Shown here: positions 6,077 to 11,876 of the stretch, piece after piece
How the letters are laid out: the number at the start of each line of letters is the position of its first letter
Numbering within the stretch: position 1 is the first letter of the stretch
DNA from: Porticoccaceae bacterium
Lineage (GTDB): Bacteria > Pseudomonadota > Gammaproteobacteria > Pseudomonadales > Porticoccaceae
NCBI GenBank assembly: GCA_002720735.1
Contig: PBJN01000001.1
Coordinates: 3,574-19,731 of the forward strand
DNA length: 16,158 bases
Direction of reading: 5' to 3'
The notes under the pieces: model-generated
The model's input: only the letters and a program-made list of their open reading frames with translations
Databases searched by the model: none
Told to the model about the DNA's origin: nothing
Translations under genes and position numbers: made by a program

Positions 6077-6185
6077 TTGGATAATAGGAATAGGAGCATT
6101 GATATTGATCATCGGTATTCCTTATTCCTTTGTGATAATGATGTTAATGATTTGGAACAAGGAGGACATAAATGATAGAAGATAG
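6069..6185 (+). CDS. 38-residue membrane microprotein
   Basis: Encodes MPDWIIGIGALILIIGIPYS and 18 more residues, ending KEDINDRR. About 25 residues (4-28) are hydrophobic, so it should be a single membrane span with a charged C-terminus. ATG 6069 overlaps the previous stop codon region, and the end overlaps the next gene start (6172), as usual in this operon. The upstream sequence GGGAAAGTGG is only a weak ribosome site; coupling to the upstream gene is likely. No known family recognised. Confidence 0.6.
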   Translation: MPDWIIGIGALILIIGIPYSFVIMMLMIWNKEDINDRR

Positions 6186-6375
6186 TGATCTTTTTATTAA
6201 GGTAGTATTTTATTCTGCCCTATTGGTAGGATGTGGATGGTACCTTGGAAGAGGTAATGGTATCAAACAAGGAGCCGGTAAGGCAATTGATCATCTTTGT
6301 GAAAACGGATATCTAAGACACACCAAAAAGAACGGTGAGGTTGAATTAATTAAATTGAACGGAGAAATAGAATGA
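6172..6375 (+). CDS. Small membrane protein with winged-helix-like tail
   Basis: 67 residues. A transmembrane segment at about 8-25 (FIKVVFYSALLVGCGWYL) is followed by GIKQGAGKAIDHLCENGYLRHTKKNGEVELIKLN. That tail pattern (helix, 'GYL', turn with Asn-Gly, strand) is found in small uncharacterised phage proteins. AAGGAGGA lies 6 bases before the ATG. The stop overlaps the next ATG by four bases. Function unknown. Confidence 0.85.
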   Translation: MIEDSDLFIKVVFYSALLVGCGWYLGRGNGIKQGAGKAIDHLCENGYLRHTKKNGEVELIKLNGEIE

Positions 6376-6599
6376 AGTGGCTTTTAATATCCGCGGCATT
6401 GAATCTTCAGATTACCTATCCTAGCCAGGCTGTCTGTAATCAGGCACTTGAACAAGTGAAAGGACAAGATATGTCCGCCATTTGTATTCCAGCAGGAGAG
6501 AATAAGATGGAGACTCAGATGAATTCTGTATTCACTAATTTCTTAGGATTGGTGCAAGAATTACAGAAGATGGAATTGGATAACCAAAACACAAAATAA
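6372..6599 (+). CDS. Small early protein, possibly exported
   Basis: 75 residues. Starts MKWLLISAALNLQITYPSQA, which resembles a weak signal sequence with possible cleavage after SQA; two Cys follow (VCNQA, ICIPA), which would suit a disulfide outside the cytoplasm. The C-terminal part is helical and polar. Last gene of the operon; the next promoter starts three bases after its stop. Confidence 0.8.
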   Translation: MKWLLISAALNLQITYPSQAVCNQALEQVKGQDMSAICIPAGENKMETQMNSVFTNFLGLVQELQKMELDNQNTK

Positions 6600-6602
6600 T
6601 GG

Positions 6603-6631
6603 TTGACCTTTAGGGAAACTGGCATTATAAT
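6603..6631 (+). promoter_or_regulatory. Early sigma70-type promoter
   Basis: TTGACC (6603-6608), 17 bp, TATAAT (6626-6631), preceded by GG, immediately after the previous stop. Confidence 0.88.
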
Positions 6632-6669
6632 AAAGATATAATTAGGCATTTATGAAAGGGCAAAAAAAT

Positions 6670-6960
6670 ATGAACAATCTAGTCACAAAGGCAAGCGAAC
6701 TAATTTACCAAATGGACAACGATCAGTTGAACCAAACCATCGAAGCAATTAAGTTGAAAAGGACACACCTAGCCAAACAGGCTGTGAGATCTTTTATGAT
6801 TGGTGATATCGTAGGATTTACTGGCAAGAGGGGTCAGCAAGTTTCCGGTAAGGTTAAAAAAATTAATCAGAAATATATTTTAATAGATTGTGGTACCCAA
6901 GGTCAATGGAGAGTACCAGGCAATCATCTTACTAAATTAGGTATAGGAGAGGAGGTGTAA
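6670..6960 (+). CDS. Small early protein with helical N-terminus and KOW-like barrel
   Basis: 96 residues from ATG 6670, chosen because the AAGGGCAAAA leader shared by many early genes lies just upstream; ATG 6652 would place that leader inside the gene. Residues 1-40 are helical; FMIGDIVGFTGKRGQQVSGKV through WRVPGNHLTKL resembles the SH3/KOW-like barrels ('F..kRG....G.V..vn.k.v.V') of small phage proteins. Unknown function. Followed two bases later by another small gene with a GGAGG site in its own tail. Confidence 0.85.
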   Translation: MNNLVTKASELIYQMDNDQLNQTIEAIKLKRTHLAKQAVRSFMIGDIVGFTGKRGQQVSGKVKKINQKYILIDCGTQGQWRVPGNHLTKLGIGEEV

Positions 6961-6961
6961 T

Positions 6962-7120
6962 ATGGATAAAGAATTTTTAGAAAATATCGTTCTCAACGGC
7001 ATAGCAGGCGTTGATGGAATATGCGACATGATTAAAGATTGTATTGATTCAGGTGACCTTCAAGGTGCCAAAGATTGGATCGACCAATTGAACGAAGAAA
7101 TATATGAGGGCTCAGAATAA
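6962..7120 (+). CDS. 52-residue acidic early protein
   Basis: Encodes 52 residues starting MDKEFLENIVLNGIAGVDG and ending NEEIYEGSE; two helices are likely. GAGGAGG stands 5-8 bases before the ATG, a strong site, and its stop overlaps the next ATG (TAATG), so it fits the operon exactly. Strongly acidic. No family recognised. Confidence 0.8.
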   Translation: MDKEFLENIVLNGIAGVDGICDMIKDCIDSGDLQGAKDWIDQLNEEIYEGSE

Positions 7121-7344
7121 TGGGTCCTTATTCAGAGGAACTTCAATACAAAAGAGCAGAAGCGATAGAGCGACTGCTCAAGAACAATCCTCAATTAGAT
7201 GCTATTACCAAATCCATGTGGGAACAGAAATTGAAGGGTCTTTGTTTTAACGAAGATTCTTATAATGCTAGAGTGAGAATGATCTTCTCAGGAGTTAAAA
7301 GGTTTACAGATGAAATTACAAGCAGGCGATACGGTATCAATTAA
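7120..7344 (+). CDS. Small helical early protein
   Basis: 74 residues, mostly helical and basic/neutral (ELQYKRAEAIERLLKNN, FNEDSYNARVRMIFSGVKRFTDEI). The start overlaps the previous stop, and its last 35 bases overlap the next gene in another frame, an overlap longer than elsewhere here. No motif recognised. Confidence 0.8.
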   Translation: MGPYSEELQYKRAEAIERLLKNNPQLDAITKSMWEQKLKGLCFNEDSYNARVRMIFSGVKRFTDEITSRRYGIN

Positions 7345-7726
7345 GTATAAGAATTCAATGTGGGAATATCGTGATCGCTATGCCTTTCACATTCCGGAAT
7401 TCAATTATTACGAAGGCGAAGTCCTATATGAAAAATGGTTTGAAGCAGGAGAAGTTGGCTTGACCACTGACCAGCCCCATTTTCCTTTTAGGCGTCTTCG
7501 AATGGAAAGGATAGTGGAGATAAATGGTAAAAAATCCAAACTCTCCGCGAAATCGCTTTCGACATCAAAAGACGGTCCGGAACGAACGATCACTATTAAG
7601 GGTTCGACAGGAAGCCTTTACGAGGTTCAAATCGGAGGGAAACGGGGACCATCTTGCTCTTGTAAAGGCTATCAATTTCGTAGGTCTTGCAGACACATCG
7701 TCGAAGCAGAGAAACTCGCGGCATAA
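7310..7726 (+). CDS. SWIM-type zinc-finger protein
   Basis: 138 residues. N-terminal beta-rich part (AGDTVSIKYKNSMWEYRDRY) and a C-terminal CSCKGYQFRRSCRHI: Cys116-x-Cys118-x8-Cys127-x-His129, the CxCx(n)CxH pattern of SWIM zinc fingers, which bind DNA or proteins. An Arg-rich loop within the finger suits nucleic-acid contact. I recall 'C.C.GF.FR..C.HI' proteins in marine phages. AAAGG lies before ATG 7310. Last gene of its operon. Role unknown; a small regulator or host-DNA binding factor is possible. Confidence 0.8.
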   Translation: MKLQAGDTVSIKYKNSMWEYRDRYAFHIPEFNYYEGEVLYEKWFEAGEVGLTTDQPHFPFRRLRMERIVEINGKKSKLSAKSLSTSKDGPERTITIKGSTGSLYEVQIGGKRGPSCSCKGYQFRRSCRHIVEAEKLAA

Positions 7727-7762
7727 AAATAAAAGAATCAGAACTAAAAGGCAAAAAAGAGG

Positions 7763-7791
7763 TTGACATATTAGAGCTCTGGCTTTAATAT
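7763..7791 (+). promoter_or_regulatory. Early sigma70-type promoter
   Basis: TTGACA (7763-7768), 17 bp, TAATAT (7786-7791), preceded by GG. The leader ends AGAGGCAAAA before ATG 7820. Confidence 0.8.
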
Positions 7792-7819
7792 AAGACTATA
7801 AATTGAAAAAGAGGCAAAA

Positions 7820-8041
7820 ATGGTTATGAGATTAGAGGCAAATGAATTGGTAGAGCAAATGGCTCGTCAACCTGAAGATAGCAAAAAAGAGTTCGCAAGA
7901 ATTCTTGCTAAGAAATGGCCACACCTGGCATCAAATATCGCTCAGTATATTGACATTGAGTTGATGGATCAGGAGGCACAAAAAGGCATTTGGTCAGACT
8001 TCGCTGAAGAAGGATTGGCCGAGGAAATGGAGGCAAAGTAA
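7820..8041 (+). CDS. Small acidic helical protein
   Basis: 73 residues (MVMRLEANELVEQMARQPEDSKKEF..). All helical with an acidic C-terminus. The ATG follows the AGAGGCAAAA leader. First gene of an operon that includes the phosphatase. Similar small 'ELVE.L...' proteins are common in phages; no function assigned. Confidence 0.85.
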   Translation: MVMRLEANELVEQMARQPEDSKKEFARILAKKWPHLASNIAQYIDIELMDQEAQKGIWSDFAEEGLAEEMEAK

Positions 8042-8042
8042 T

Positions 8043-8186
8043 ATGATTAAGGCTATAATTTTTATGGGCTTAGGTGCTTTGATATTTTATCTTTATCAGA
8101 ATCCAGGAGAAATGACTTCTGTGATCGATCAAGGTAAAGCATTGATAAATCAAGGTGCTAGTATCGTTCAAGAGAATACTCAATAG
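8043..8186 (+). CDS. 47-residue single-span membrane microprotein
   Basis: Starts MIKAIIFMGLGALIFYLYQN and continues with PGEMTSVIDQGKALINQGAS, ending VQENTQ. One transmembrane helix at 3-19 is followed by an amphipathic polar tail. I recall marine-phage proteins with the same layout and a '(L/I)(I/V)(D/N)QGK' tail, which supports it being real. GGAGG lies 11 bases upstream; the gap to the previous stop is one base. Confidence 0.75.
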   Translation: MIKAIIFMGLGALIFYLYQNPGEMTSVIDQGKALINQGASIVQENTQ

Positions 8187-8209
8187 GTTTTCTGAACAGG
8201 GGCTAGGAT

Positions 8210-8644
8210 ATGGATATAATTTTCGACATTGATGGGACTTTGATGGACATCTCCCATAGGAAGAAGTTCGTCGAGCAGAGACCAAAAGACTGGGATAAGT
8301 TTCGTGAGGGAACGAAAGATGATGTTCCGAACTTGGATGTCTTTGCGATTGCCATTGCATTACAGAAACAAGGGCATAATATTTTAATCGCTTCGGGTAG
8401 GAACAAGAGTCAAAGGGCAATCACCATCATGCAATTGATGAAAGAGAAATTGGTCTTTAGGGCATTAGAATTAAGAAGCGACAAAGACTACCGTCCGGAT
8501 TACATTGTCAAGGCGGATATGTTAGAGAAGTTTAAGGCAGACGGTTGGAAGCCTGAATTGGTATTTGACGACAGAAGCTCTGTCGTGGATATGTGGAGAA
8601 GCAAAGGTCTTAGGGCGGTACAGGTCGCTCCTGGAGACTTTTAA
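8210..8644 (+). CDS. HAD-family 3'-phosphatase, like the PseT C-terminal domain
   Basis: 144 residues with all four HAD motifs: FDIDGT (nucleophile Asp6, acid Asp8), IASGR (Ser62), VKADM (Lys101) and VFDDR (Asp120/Asp121). The end, SVVDMWRSKGLRAVQVAPGDF, matches the C-terminal 3'-phosphatase domain of T4 polynucleotide kinase/phosphatase, which removes 3'-phosphates from broken RNA or DNA ends so they can be ligated. The N-terminal kinase half is absent and no kinase-like frame lies beside it. In T4 this activity repairs tRNAs cut by host anticodon nucleases; a similar role is plausible, since this phage carries tRNAs. Nucleotide-phosphatase activity is the alternative. Confidence 0.85.
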   Translation: MDIIFDIDGTLMDISHRKKFVEQRPKDWDKFREGTKDDVPNLDVFAIAIALQKQGHNILIASGRNKSQRAITIMQLMKEKLVFRALELRSDKDYRPDYIVKADMLEKFKADGWKPELVFDDRSSVVDMWRSKGLRAVQVAPGDF

Positions 8645-8658
8645 GAATAGGTAGTGGA

Positions 8659-8751
8659 GTGGAAACCCTGTTAGACCTAACACCGATGTCAGATATTAAG
8701 TTAGGCGAGTTATCGGGGGGCGACTTTCTAGGAGAGGCCCCCCACCCTTAA
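8659..8751 (+). CDS. Possible 30-residue peptide with internal hairpin
   Basis: From GTG 8659: 30 residues ending SGGDFLGEAPHP; an internal ATG (8686) gives 21 residues. A weak AGG precedes the GTG. The frame spans the GGGGGGC/GCCCCCC stem at 8715-8743. It fills most of an otherwise empty 118-base gap, but start and ribosome site are poor, so it may be a leader or only RNA structure. Confidence 0.3.
   Translation: METLLDLTPMSDIKLGELSGGDFLGEAPHP
8715..8743 (+). other. Strong GC hairpin ahead of a gene
   Basis: GGGGGGC (8715-8721) pairs perfectly with GCCCCCC (8737-8743) over a 15-base loop. No T-run follows, and AAGGAGG of the next gene begins seven bases later. It may be a processing site, a pause or a translation control element rather than a terminator. 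Confidence 0.5.
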
Positions 8752-8762
8752 AGGAGGATTGA

Positions 8763-8942
8763 ATGGGATATACAATTTTACAACCAATAGACACCAAAAG
8801 ATACACTCCGATGGAGGGTATGGAAGGTCCTTATATGCAAAGGTCCGGAAAGGTTCTATACTACGATCCAGTTGAAGGTAAGTATTATGACAGAGATACA
8901 GATATGTATCTTGAAACAAGTGAATGGGAGGAACACCAATGA
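8763..8942 (+). CDS. 59-residue Tyr-rich early protein
   Basis: Starts MGYTILQPIDTKRY, includes GKVLYYDPVEGKYYDRDTDMY and ends SEWEEHQ. Tyr- and Asp-rich, beta-like repeats ('YYDP..GKYYD'). AAAGGAGG lies 6 bases before the ATG; the end overlaps the next start by four bases (ATGA). Unknown function. Confidence 0.8.
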   Translation: MGYTILQPIDTKRYTPMEGMEGPYMQRSGKVLYYDPVEGKYYDRDTDMYLETSEWEEHQ

Positions 8943-9232
8943 TCAAAGCTGAAGATATCAAACCAGGTAAATCATATGCCTGTAAATTTAAGGTTGAAAC
9001 TATGTTGGACAAATTTGGCCGACCACCTAATCTATCAGATGTGCCTTTGAAAGGTCCTGGTATGTATGAGAGTTTTGGATTGATTATGATCCGAGATTCA
9101 GAGAAGAAGTTATTTAAGATTCAAGATCTCAAGAACAATGACGGAAGGAAGACATCAAATGAATTCATCGTTCCTTGGTCAGATTGCTGGGATATTGATG
9201 ATGCAGAATTGGTTGACAAGAAGGTTGACTAA
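8939..9232 (+). CDS. Conserved marine-phage protein (KPGKSYACKF)
   Basis: 97 residues from ATG 8939, with GGGAGG upstream; in-frame ATG 8924 lacks a site. EDIKPGKSYACKFKVETMLDKFGR, then GMYESFGLIMIRDSEKKLFKIQDL and VPWSDCWDIDDAELVD form a beta-rich small fold. I recall proteins with 'G.SYAC.F' and 'GVI..RD' in marine T4-like phages; no function known. The last codons (Val-Asp-stop, GTTGACTAA) contain the -35 box of the next promoter. Confidence 0.85.
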   Translation: MIKAEDIKPGKSYACKFKVETMLDKFGRPPNLSDVPLKGPGMYESFGLIMIRDSEKKLFKIQDLKNNDGRKTSNEFIVPWSDCWDIDDAELVDKKVD

Positions 9233-9253
9233 TCCACTGATAGGCTATAAATT
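9225..9253 (+). promoter_or_regulatory. Early promoter overlapping a stop codon, weak -10
   Basis: TTGACT (9225-9230) within the end of the previous gene. The -10 is TAAATT at 17 bp (9248-9253) or TATAAA at 15 bp (9246-9251). Leader ends GAAAGGCAAAT before ATG 9284. Confidence 0.65.
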
Positions 9254-9283
9254 ATAAAAACAATAAAAAACAGAAAGGCAAAT

Positions 9284-9460
9284 ATGTCATTAGGACCAAG
9301 TATAACAACCGAGCAAGAAGATAAGCAGAATAGATTAAATGAACTCATGGCAAAGTTCTTAGCCAAGGGCGGGAAGATAGAAAAAATTCCATACGGTATG
9401 ACAGGTGAAATGTACCGTGACATGAACAAAGGCAAAAAGAAGAAGGGACGCAAGAAGTGA
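9284..9460 (+). CDS. 58-residue basic protein with FLAKGGKIEKIP motif
   Basis: MSLGPSITTEQEDKQNRL, then ELMAKFLAKGGKIEKIPYG, a Met-rich stretch and a Lys-rich end (KGKKKKGRKK). 'FL..GGKI..(L/I)P' is a motif I know from small uncharacterised phage proteins. AGAAAGGC leader 6 bases before the ATG. The basic tail suggests nucleic-acid binding. Its stop overlaps the next start (GTGA). Confidence 0.8.
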   Translation: MSLGPSITTEQEDKQNRLNELMAKFLAKGGKIEKIPYGMTGEMYRDMNKGKKKKGRKK

Positions 9461-9681
9461 AAAAGAAAGAATCAATCAAAATGATCGTTGATAGTCTAAT
9501 CGACGATCGACCAAAGCTCTTCATATTTGAAACAGAAAAAGAAGAGATCGAAATAAATGCTATGGACTTTAGAGATGCGGTCCTAACATTAGAAGAAAGA
9601 GATGGGATAGAAAAGTTCAACGAAATTATCTCAATCCAAGAAATATCATCACCTATTCCAGGTGTTGACACCATCCACTAG
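9457..9681 (+). CDS. Small acidic protein with GTG start
   Basis: 74 residues, starting at GTG 9457, which overlaps the previous TGA (GTGA). Sequence KESIKMIVDSLIDDRPKLFIFETEKEEIEINAMDFRDAVLTLEE: acidic, alpha/beta. No motif recognised. It lies just before the tRNA cluster and probably shares its transcript. Confidence 0.72.
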   Translation: MKKKESIKMIVDSLIDDRPKLFIFETEKEEIEINAMDFRDAVLTLEERDGIEKFNEIISIQEISSPIPGVDTIH

Positions 9682-9703
9682 AAAAGGAACTCACATTACA
9701 ATA

Positions 9704-9790
9704 GGCCGCGTGGCGGAATAGGTAGACGCAACGGACTTAAAATCCGTTATCGATATCGGTGTGTGGGTTCGAGTCCCTCCGCGGCCACCA
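9704..9790 (+). tRNA. tRNA-Leu (UAA)
   Basis: 87 bases. The acceptor stem GGCCGCG pairs perfectly with CGCGGCC; anticodon loop CTTAAAA gives UAA; long variable arm as expected for class II tRNA-Leu; T-arm GTTCGAGTC; A73 then encoded CCA. UUA is a common Leu codon in these AT-rich genes. Confidence 0.95.
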
Positions 9791-9801
9791 CTTTGGAATG
9801 A

Positions 9802-9878
9802 CTGCCCGTAGCTCAGCCGGACAGAGCAACGGTCTTCTAAACCGTGGGTCGGGGGTTCGAATCCCTCCGGGCAGGCCA
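9802..9878 (+). tRNA. tRNA-Arg (UCU)
   Basis: 77 bases. Acceptor CTGCCCG pairs with CGGGCAG; anticodon loop CTTCTAA gives UCU; T-arm GGGGG-TTCGAAT-CCCTC; G73 and encoded CCA. Reads AGA/AGG, the main Arg codons used by the early genes. Confidence 0.95.
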
Positions 9879-9880
9879 AA

Positions 9881-9974
9881 GGTCCTATAGTTTAACGGTA
9901 AAACACCCGATTTATATTCGGCATAGTCTCCAGATTAGAGAGCGATCCTGGTTCGAATCCAGGTGGGACCACCA
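9881..9974 (+). tRNA. tRNA-Ile (UAU) with a long variable arm
   Basis: 94 bases. Acceptor GGTCCTA/TGGGACC, D-arm GTTT-AACGGTA-AAAC, anticodon stem CCGA/TCGG with loop TTTATAT (anticodon UAU), T-arm CCTGG-TTCGAAT-CCAGG, A73, encoded CCA. Between anticodon stem and T-arm are about 24 bases containing TCTC-CAGATTA-GAGA, a class II type arm. Several known tRNA-Ile identity elements are present (C4-G69, U12-A23, C29-G41, A35, U36, A37, A73), although position 38 is U rather than A. A long variable arm is typical of Leu, Ser and Tyr, not Ile. Confidence 0.85.
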
Positions 9975-10006
9975 AATTTTTCTTATATTTTGGACTAAAT
10001 TAGGGG

Positions 10007-10035
10007 TTGACAAATTGAGTCGTTGGCCTTATTAT
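10007..10035 (+). promoter_or_regulatory. Early sigma70-type promoter
   Basis: GGGG then TTGACA (10007-10012), 17 bp, TATTAT (10030-10035), overlapping TATAAT (10033-10038). The leader ends AGAGGGCAAA before ATG 10070. Confidence 0.88.
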
Positions 10036-10069
10036 AATAGTATAAATGAAACAAAAGAAAGAGGGCAAA

Positions 10070-10465
10070 ATGACATTCGTAATTTACAGAACAGATACCA
10101 CAGAAATAGTAAGTGAAAAAGACTATTCTTATAGTGGTCAAATCCATAAAACAGAAGGCCATGCAAAGGCTTCTTTGACAAGAATCAAGAAGAAGTTCAC
10201 AGAAGGTTTAGCAAAGAAAAGACCATATGGAACTTTCAAATTTGAAGGTTTAGGCATTCATGAAAATGGTAAGACTGGAAGACAAGCTGAAGGTGAGTTG
10301 ACTGGTGAAATGGTTGATATGAAGATTGTTGATCTTGAAACTTACAGAAACAAAATTGAAGCCCAAGAAGAAGTCACTAACATGATGACAGGTAAAAAAT
10401 TCAAACAGAGTGTGAATACTCCGAATTTTATGTCACCAGCTTGTGAATCTTATTGGAGTATGTAA
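10070..10465 (+). CDS. Conserved marine-phage protein ending SYWSM
   Basis: 131 residues from ATG 10070, which follows the standard AGAGGGCAAA leader; an upstream ATG (10046) lies before that leader. N-terminus MTFVIYRTDTTEIV, Lys-rich middle (SLTRIKKKFTEGLAKK) and C-terminus TPNFMSPACESYWSM. I recall 'P.F..P..E.YWSM' C-termini in several uncharacterised marine T4-like phage proteins, where this tail seems to be a shared module. Single-gene operon. Confidence 0.88.
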   Translation: MTFVIYRTDTTEIVSEKDYSYSGQIHKTEGHAKASLTRIKKKFTEGLAKKRPYGTFKFEGLGIHENGKTGRQAEGELTGEMVDMKIVDLETYRNKIEAQEEVTNMMTGKKFKQSVNTPNFMSPACESYWSM

Positions 10466-10481
10466 ATTGGCAAATCAGGGG

Positions 10482-10510
10482 TTGACAAATGTCGCCCCTG
10501 ATAATATATT
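10482..10510 (+). promoter_or_regulatory. Early sigma70-type promoter
   Basis: GGGG then TTGACA (10482-10487), 17 bp, TATATT (10505-10510). Leader ends AGAGGCACAAA before ATG 10546. Confidence 0.9.
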
Positions 10511-10545
10511 AATATTATAACAAGGCAAACAGAAAGAGGCACAAA

Positions 10546-11055
10546 ATGGCAACAAGGGCAAGAGTGGCAATCCAACTAAAGGAAGACAAAATTATAGGTT
10601 CCTATCAGCATTGGGACGGATACCCAAGCGGACTAGGATACAATCTCATTGACAATTGGTATAAAGCTGACAAGGTAGAAAAGGCTATCATGTTAGGTGA
10701 TGCTTCTAAGTGGGGATATTTTATCGGAGAAAAGATTGACTTCGATAACAGAGAATCAGAAACATACGAATATCAGAATGTTTATTATGGCCGTGACAGA
10801 GGCGAGAAGGATTGTAATCATAAAGTTTATACAAGTGAAGAAGCATATCTCAAGAACGGTTTCAACTCAGGTGAAGATTACATTTATCTAGCAAAGAACA
10901 CAGGACAGAAGGATTATTTAGGTAAGCCTCAGGTGACTTGGTTCTATGCGAAGTATGATATGAAGAAGTTTGAGCCGGTAGAGTCTGTAGCAATTTTAGA
11001 TCACATCGAAGATCTACAAAGGCATATGAAGGAAACCTTGAAGGAGGTTGCATAA
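10546..11055 (+). CDS. Conserved phage protein (MATRARVAI..HWDGYP)
   Basis: 169 residues. N-terminus MATRARVAIQLKEDKIIGSYQHWDGYPSGLG is a known signature of a broad uncharacterised phage family ('MATRSRIG......S.Y.HWDGYP...G..L'). The middle is Tyr/Asp-rich (YEYQNVYYGRDRGEKDCNHKVY) and the C-terminus has YLGKPQVTWFYAKYDMKKFEPV. No catalytic motif that I can name. First in an operon of five; its stop overlaps the next start (TAATG). Confidence 0.9.
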   Translation: MATRARVAIQLKEDKIIGSYQHWDGYPSGLGYNLIDNWYKADKVEKAIMLGDASKWGYFIGEKIDFDNRESETYEYQNVYYGRDRGEKDCNHKVYTSEEAYLKNGFNSGEDYIYLAKNTGQKDYLGKPQVTWFYAKYDMKKFEPVESVAILDHIEDLQRHMKETLKEVA

Positions 11056-11489
11056 TGTCAGAACATTACGAAGTTGATTCCTTAAAACACAAGGACGGAA
11101 ATTTTGATGTGAAGGTTGGATACTTCTATGAAGATATTCACCCATCAGATTTATTTGATAATTCACCTAATCCAGATGACAACGGCAAGCCATATTATGA
11201 CACGGACGAGATGGCAAAAAGAATTGATTCGAACATGGATGCTTGGTTTGGCTTTTGGGCGAAGTATTATTACAAAGGCCATGAAGTAGGTTATGCTAAC
11301 CTAGGTGGGCTTTATTATGAGAACGATGATGCAGAAAGCAGAATTGTGAAAGAAGCCAAGTCAGGAGATGATTGTTGGTACAAAGATGTGATTTACGAAG
11401 CAAAAGAAGAAGCCATTAAGGAAGTTGGTGATCTTCATAAGCAGATGGATTTAGACTTCGGGGTTCCAAAGGGAATGTTGCATGAATAA
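11055..11489 (+). CDS. Conserved acidic early protein
   Basis: 144 residues, acidic with many aromatics: NFDVKVGYFYEDIHPSDLFDNS, MDAWFGFWAKYYYKGHEVGYANLGGLYY, then WYKDVIYEAKEEAIKEVGDLH. The 'F.V.V.YYED..PSD.F' and 'G...LGG.LY' layout resembles uncharacterised marine-phage proteins. Starts on the overlap TAATG and its end overlaps a 54-codon membrane ORF. Confidence 0.85.
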   Translation: MSEHYEVDSLKHKDGNFDVKVGYFYEDIHPSDLFDNSPNPDDNGKPYYDTDEMAKRIDSNMDAWFGFWAKYYYKGHEVGYANLGGLYYENDDAESRIVKEAKSGDDCWYKDVIYEAKEEAIKEVGDLHKQMDLDFGVPKGMLHE

Positions 11490-11646
11490 AATTATAATTG
11501 GTTTCTTGATGATGATATTAGGCGTAGGCATGATATTTTATGATGGCATGAGCAGAGAGGTGTGGGATATTGATGTAGGTCTTTGGACCTTCTTCGGAAT
11601 CTCGATAGGCTTCTTTGGCTATATGCTATGGGATGACAAGTTTTAG
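11482..11646 (+). CDS. 54-residue two-span membrane microprotein
   Basis: Begins MNKIIIGFLMMILGVGMIFY, with a polar loop DGMSREVWDIDV and a second hydrophobic stretch GLWTFFGISIGFFGYMLW, ending DDKF. Two membrane helices in a hairpin are predicted by eye. The ATG overlaps the end of the preceding gene by eight bases, as in other operons here; GGGAATG lies 4-10 bases upstream. Holin-like topology, but early position and lack of homology leave function open. Confidence 0.72.
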   Translation: MNKIIIGFLMMILGVGMIFYDGMSREVWDIDVGLWTFFGISIGFFGYMLWDDKF

Positions 11647-11691
11647 AGTTTCGAATCGGGTCAGTTGGAAATGGCCTGAGGAGATGGTTTT

Positions 11692-11706
11692 CGTCCGATG
11701 CGGACG
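11692..11706 (+). other. Perfect hairpin in a 116-base gap
   Basis: CGTCCG-ATG-CGGACG between the membrane microprotein and the 32-residue ORF. No T-run follows. The gap 11647-11762 otherwise holds no convincing ORF. Confidence 0.45.
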
Positions 11707-11762
11707 GTTTACCCGGATCTTAGATCAAATAAACCATAAAGCGGCGAAGTAGAAGTAGGAGA

Positions 11763-11861
11763 ATGGCATTGAACGAATTGATTCTACCAACAGATGATAG
11801 GGGAGATATTGCTAGAGCTCGAAAGAGGGTGACTTCAAAAACTCAAGATCCTACAAATTAA
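11763..11861 (+). CDS. 32-residue basic peptide
   Basis: Starts MALNELILPTDDRGDI and ends KRVTSKTQDPTN. AGTAGGAG lies 4 bases before the ATG. The first half is acidic, the second basic. It sits between two operon genes and has a usable ribosome site, but its short length keeps confidence moderate. Confidence 0.55.
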   Translation: MALNELILPTDDRGDIARARKRVTSKTQDPTN

Positions 11862-11876
11862 CTATAAAGGGGGAAT

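Noticed and set aside
7524..7766. Plus-strand basic frame overlapping the SWIM protein
   Set aside because: Different frame from the gene with the intact zinc-finger motif; no operon-type start.
9691..9879. Minus-strand frame across tRNA-Leu and tRNA-Arg
   Set aside because: Only the reverse of tRNA genes; such frames are often mis-annotated as proteins.
9844..10116. Plus-strand frame starting in tRNA-Arg
   Set aside because: Runs through two tRNAs and a promoter into the next gene in the wrong frame.
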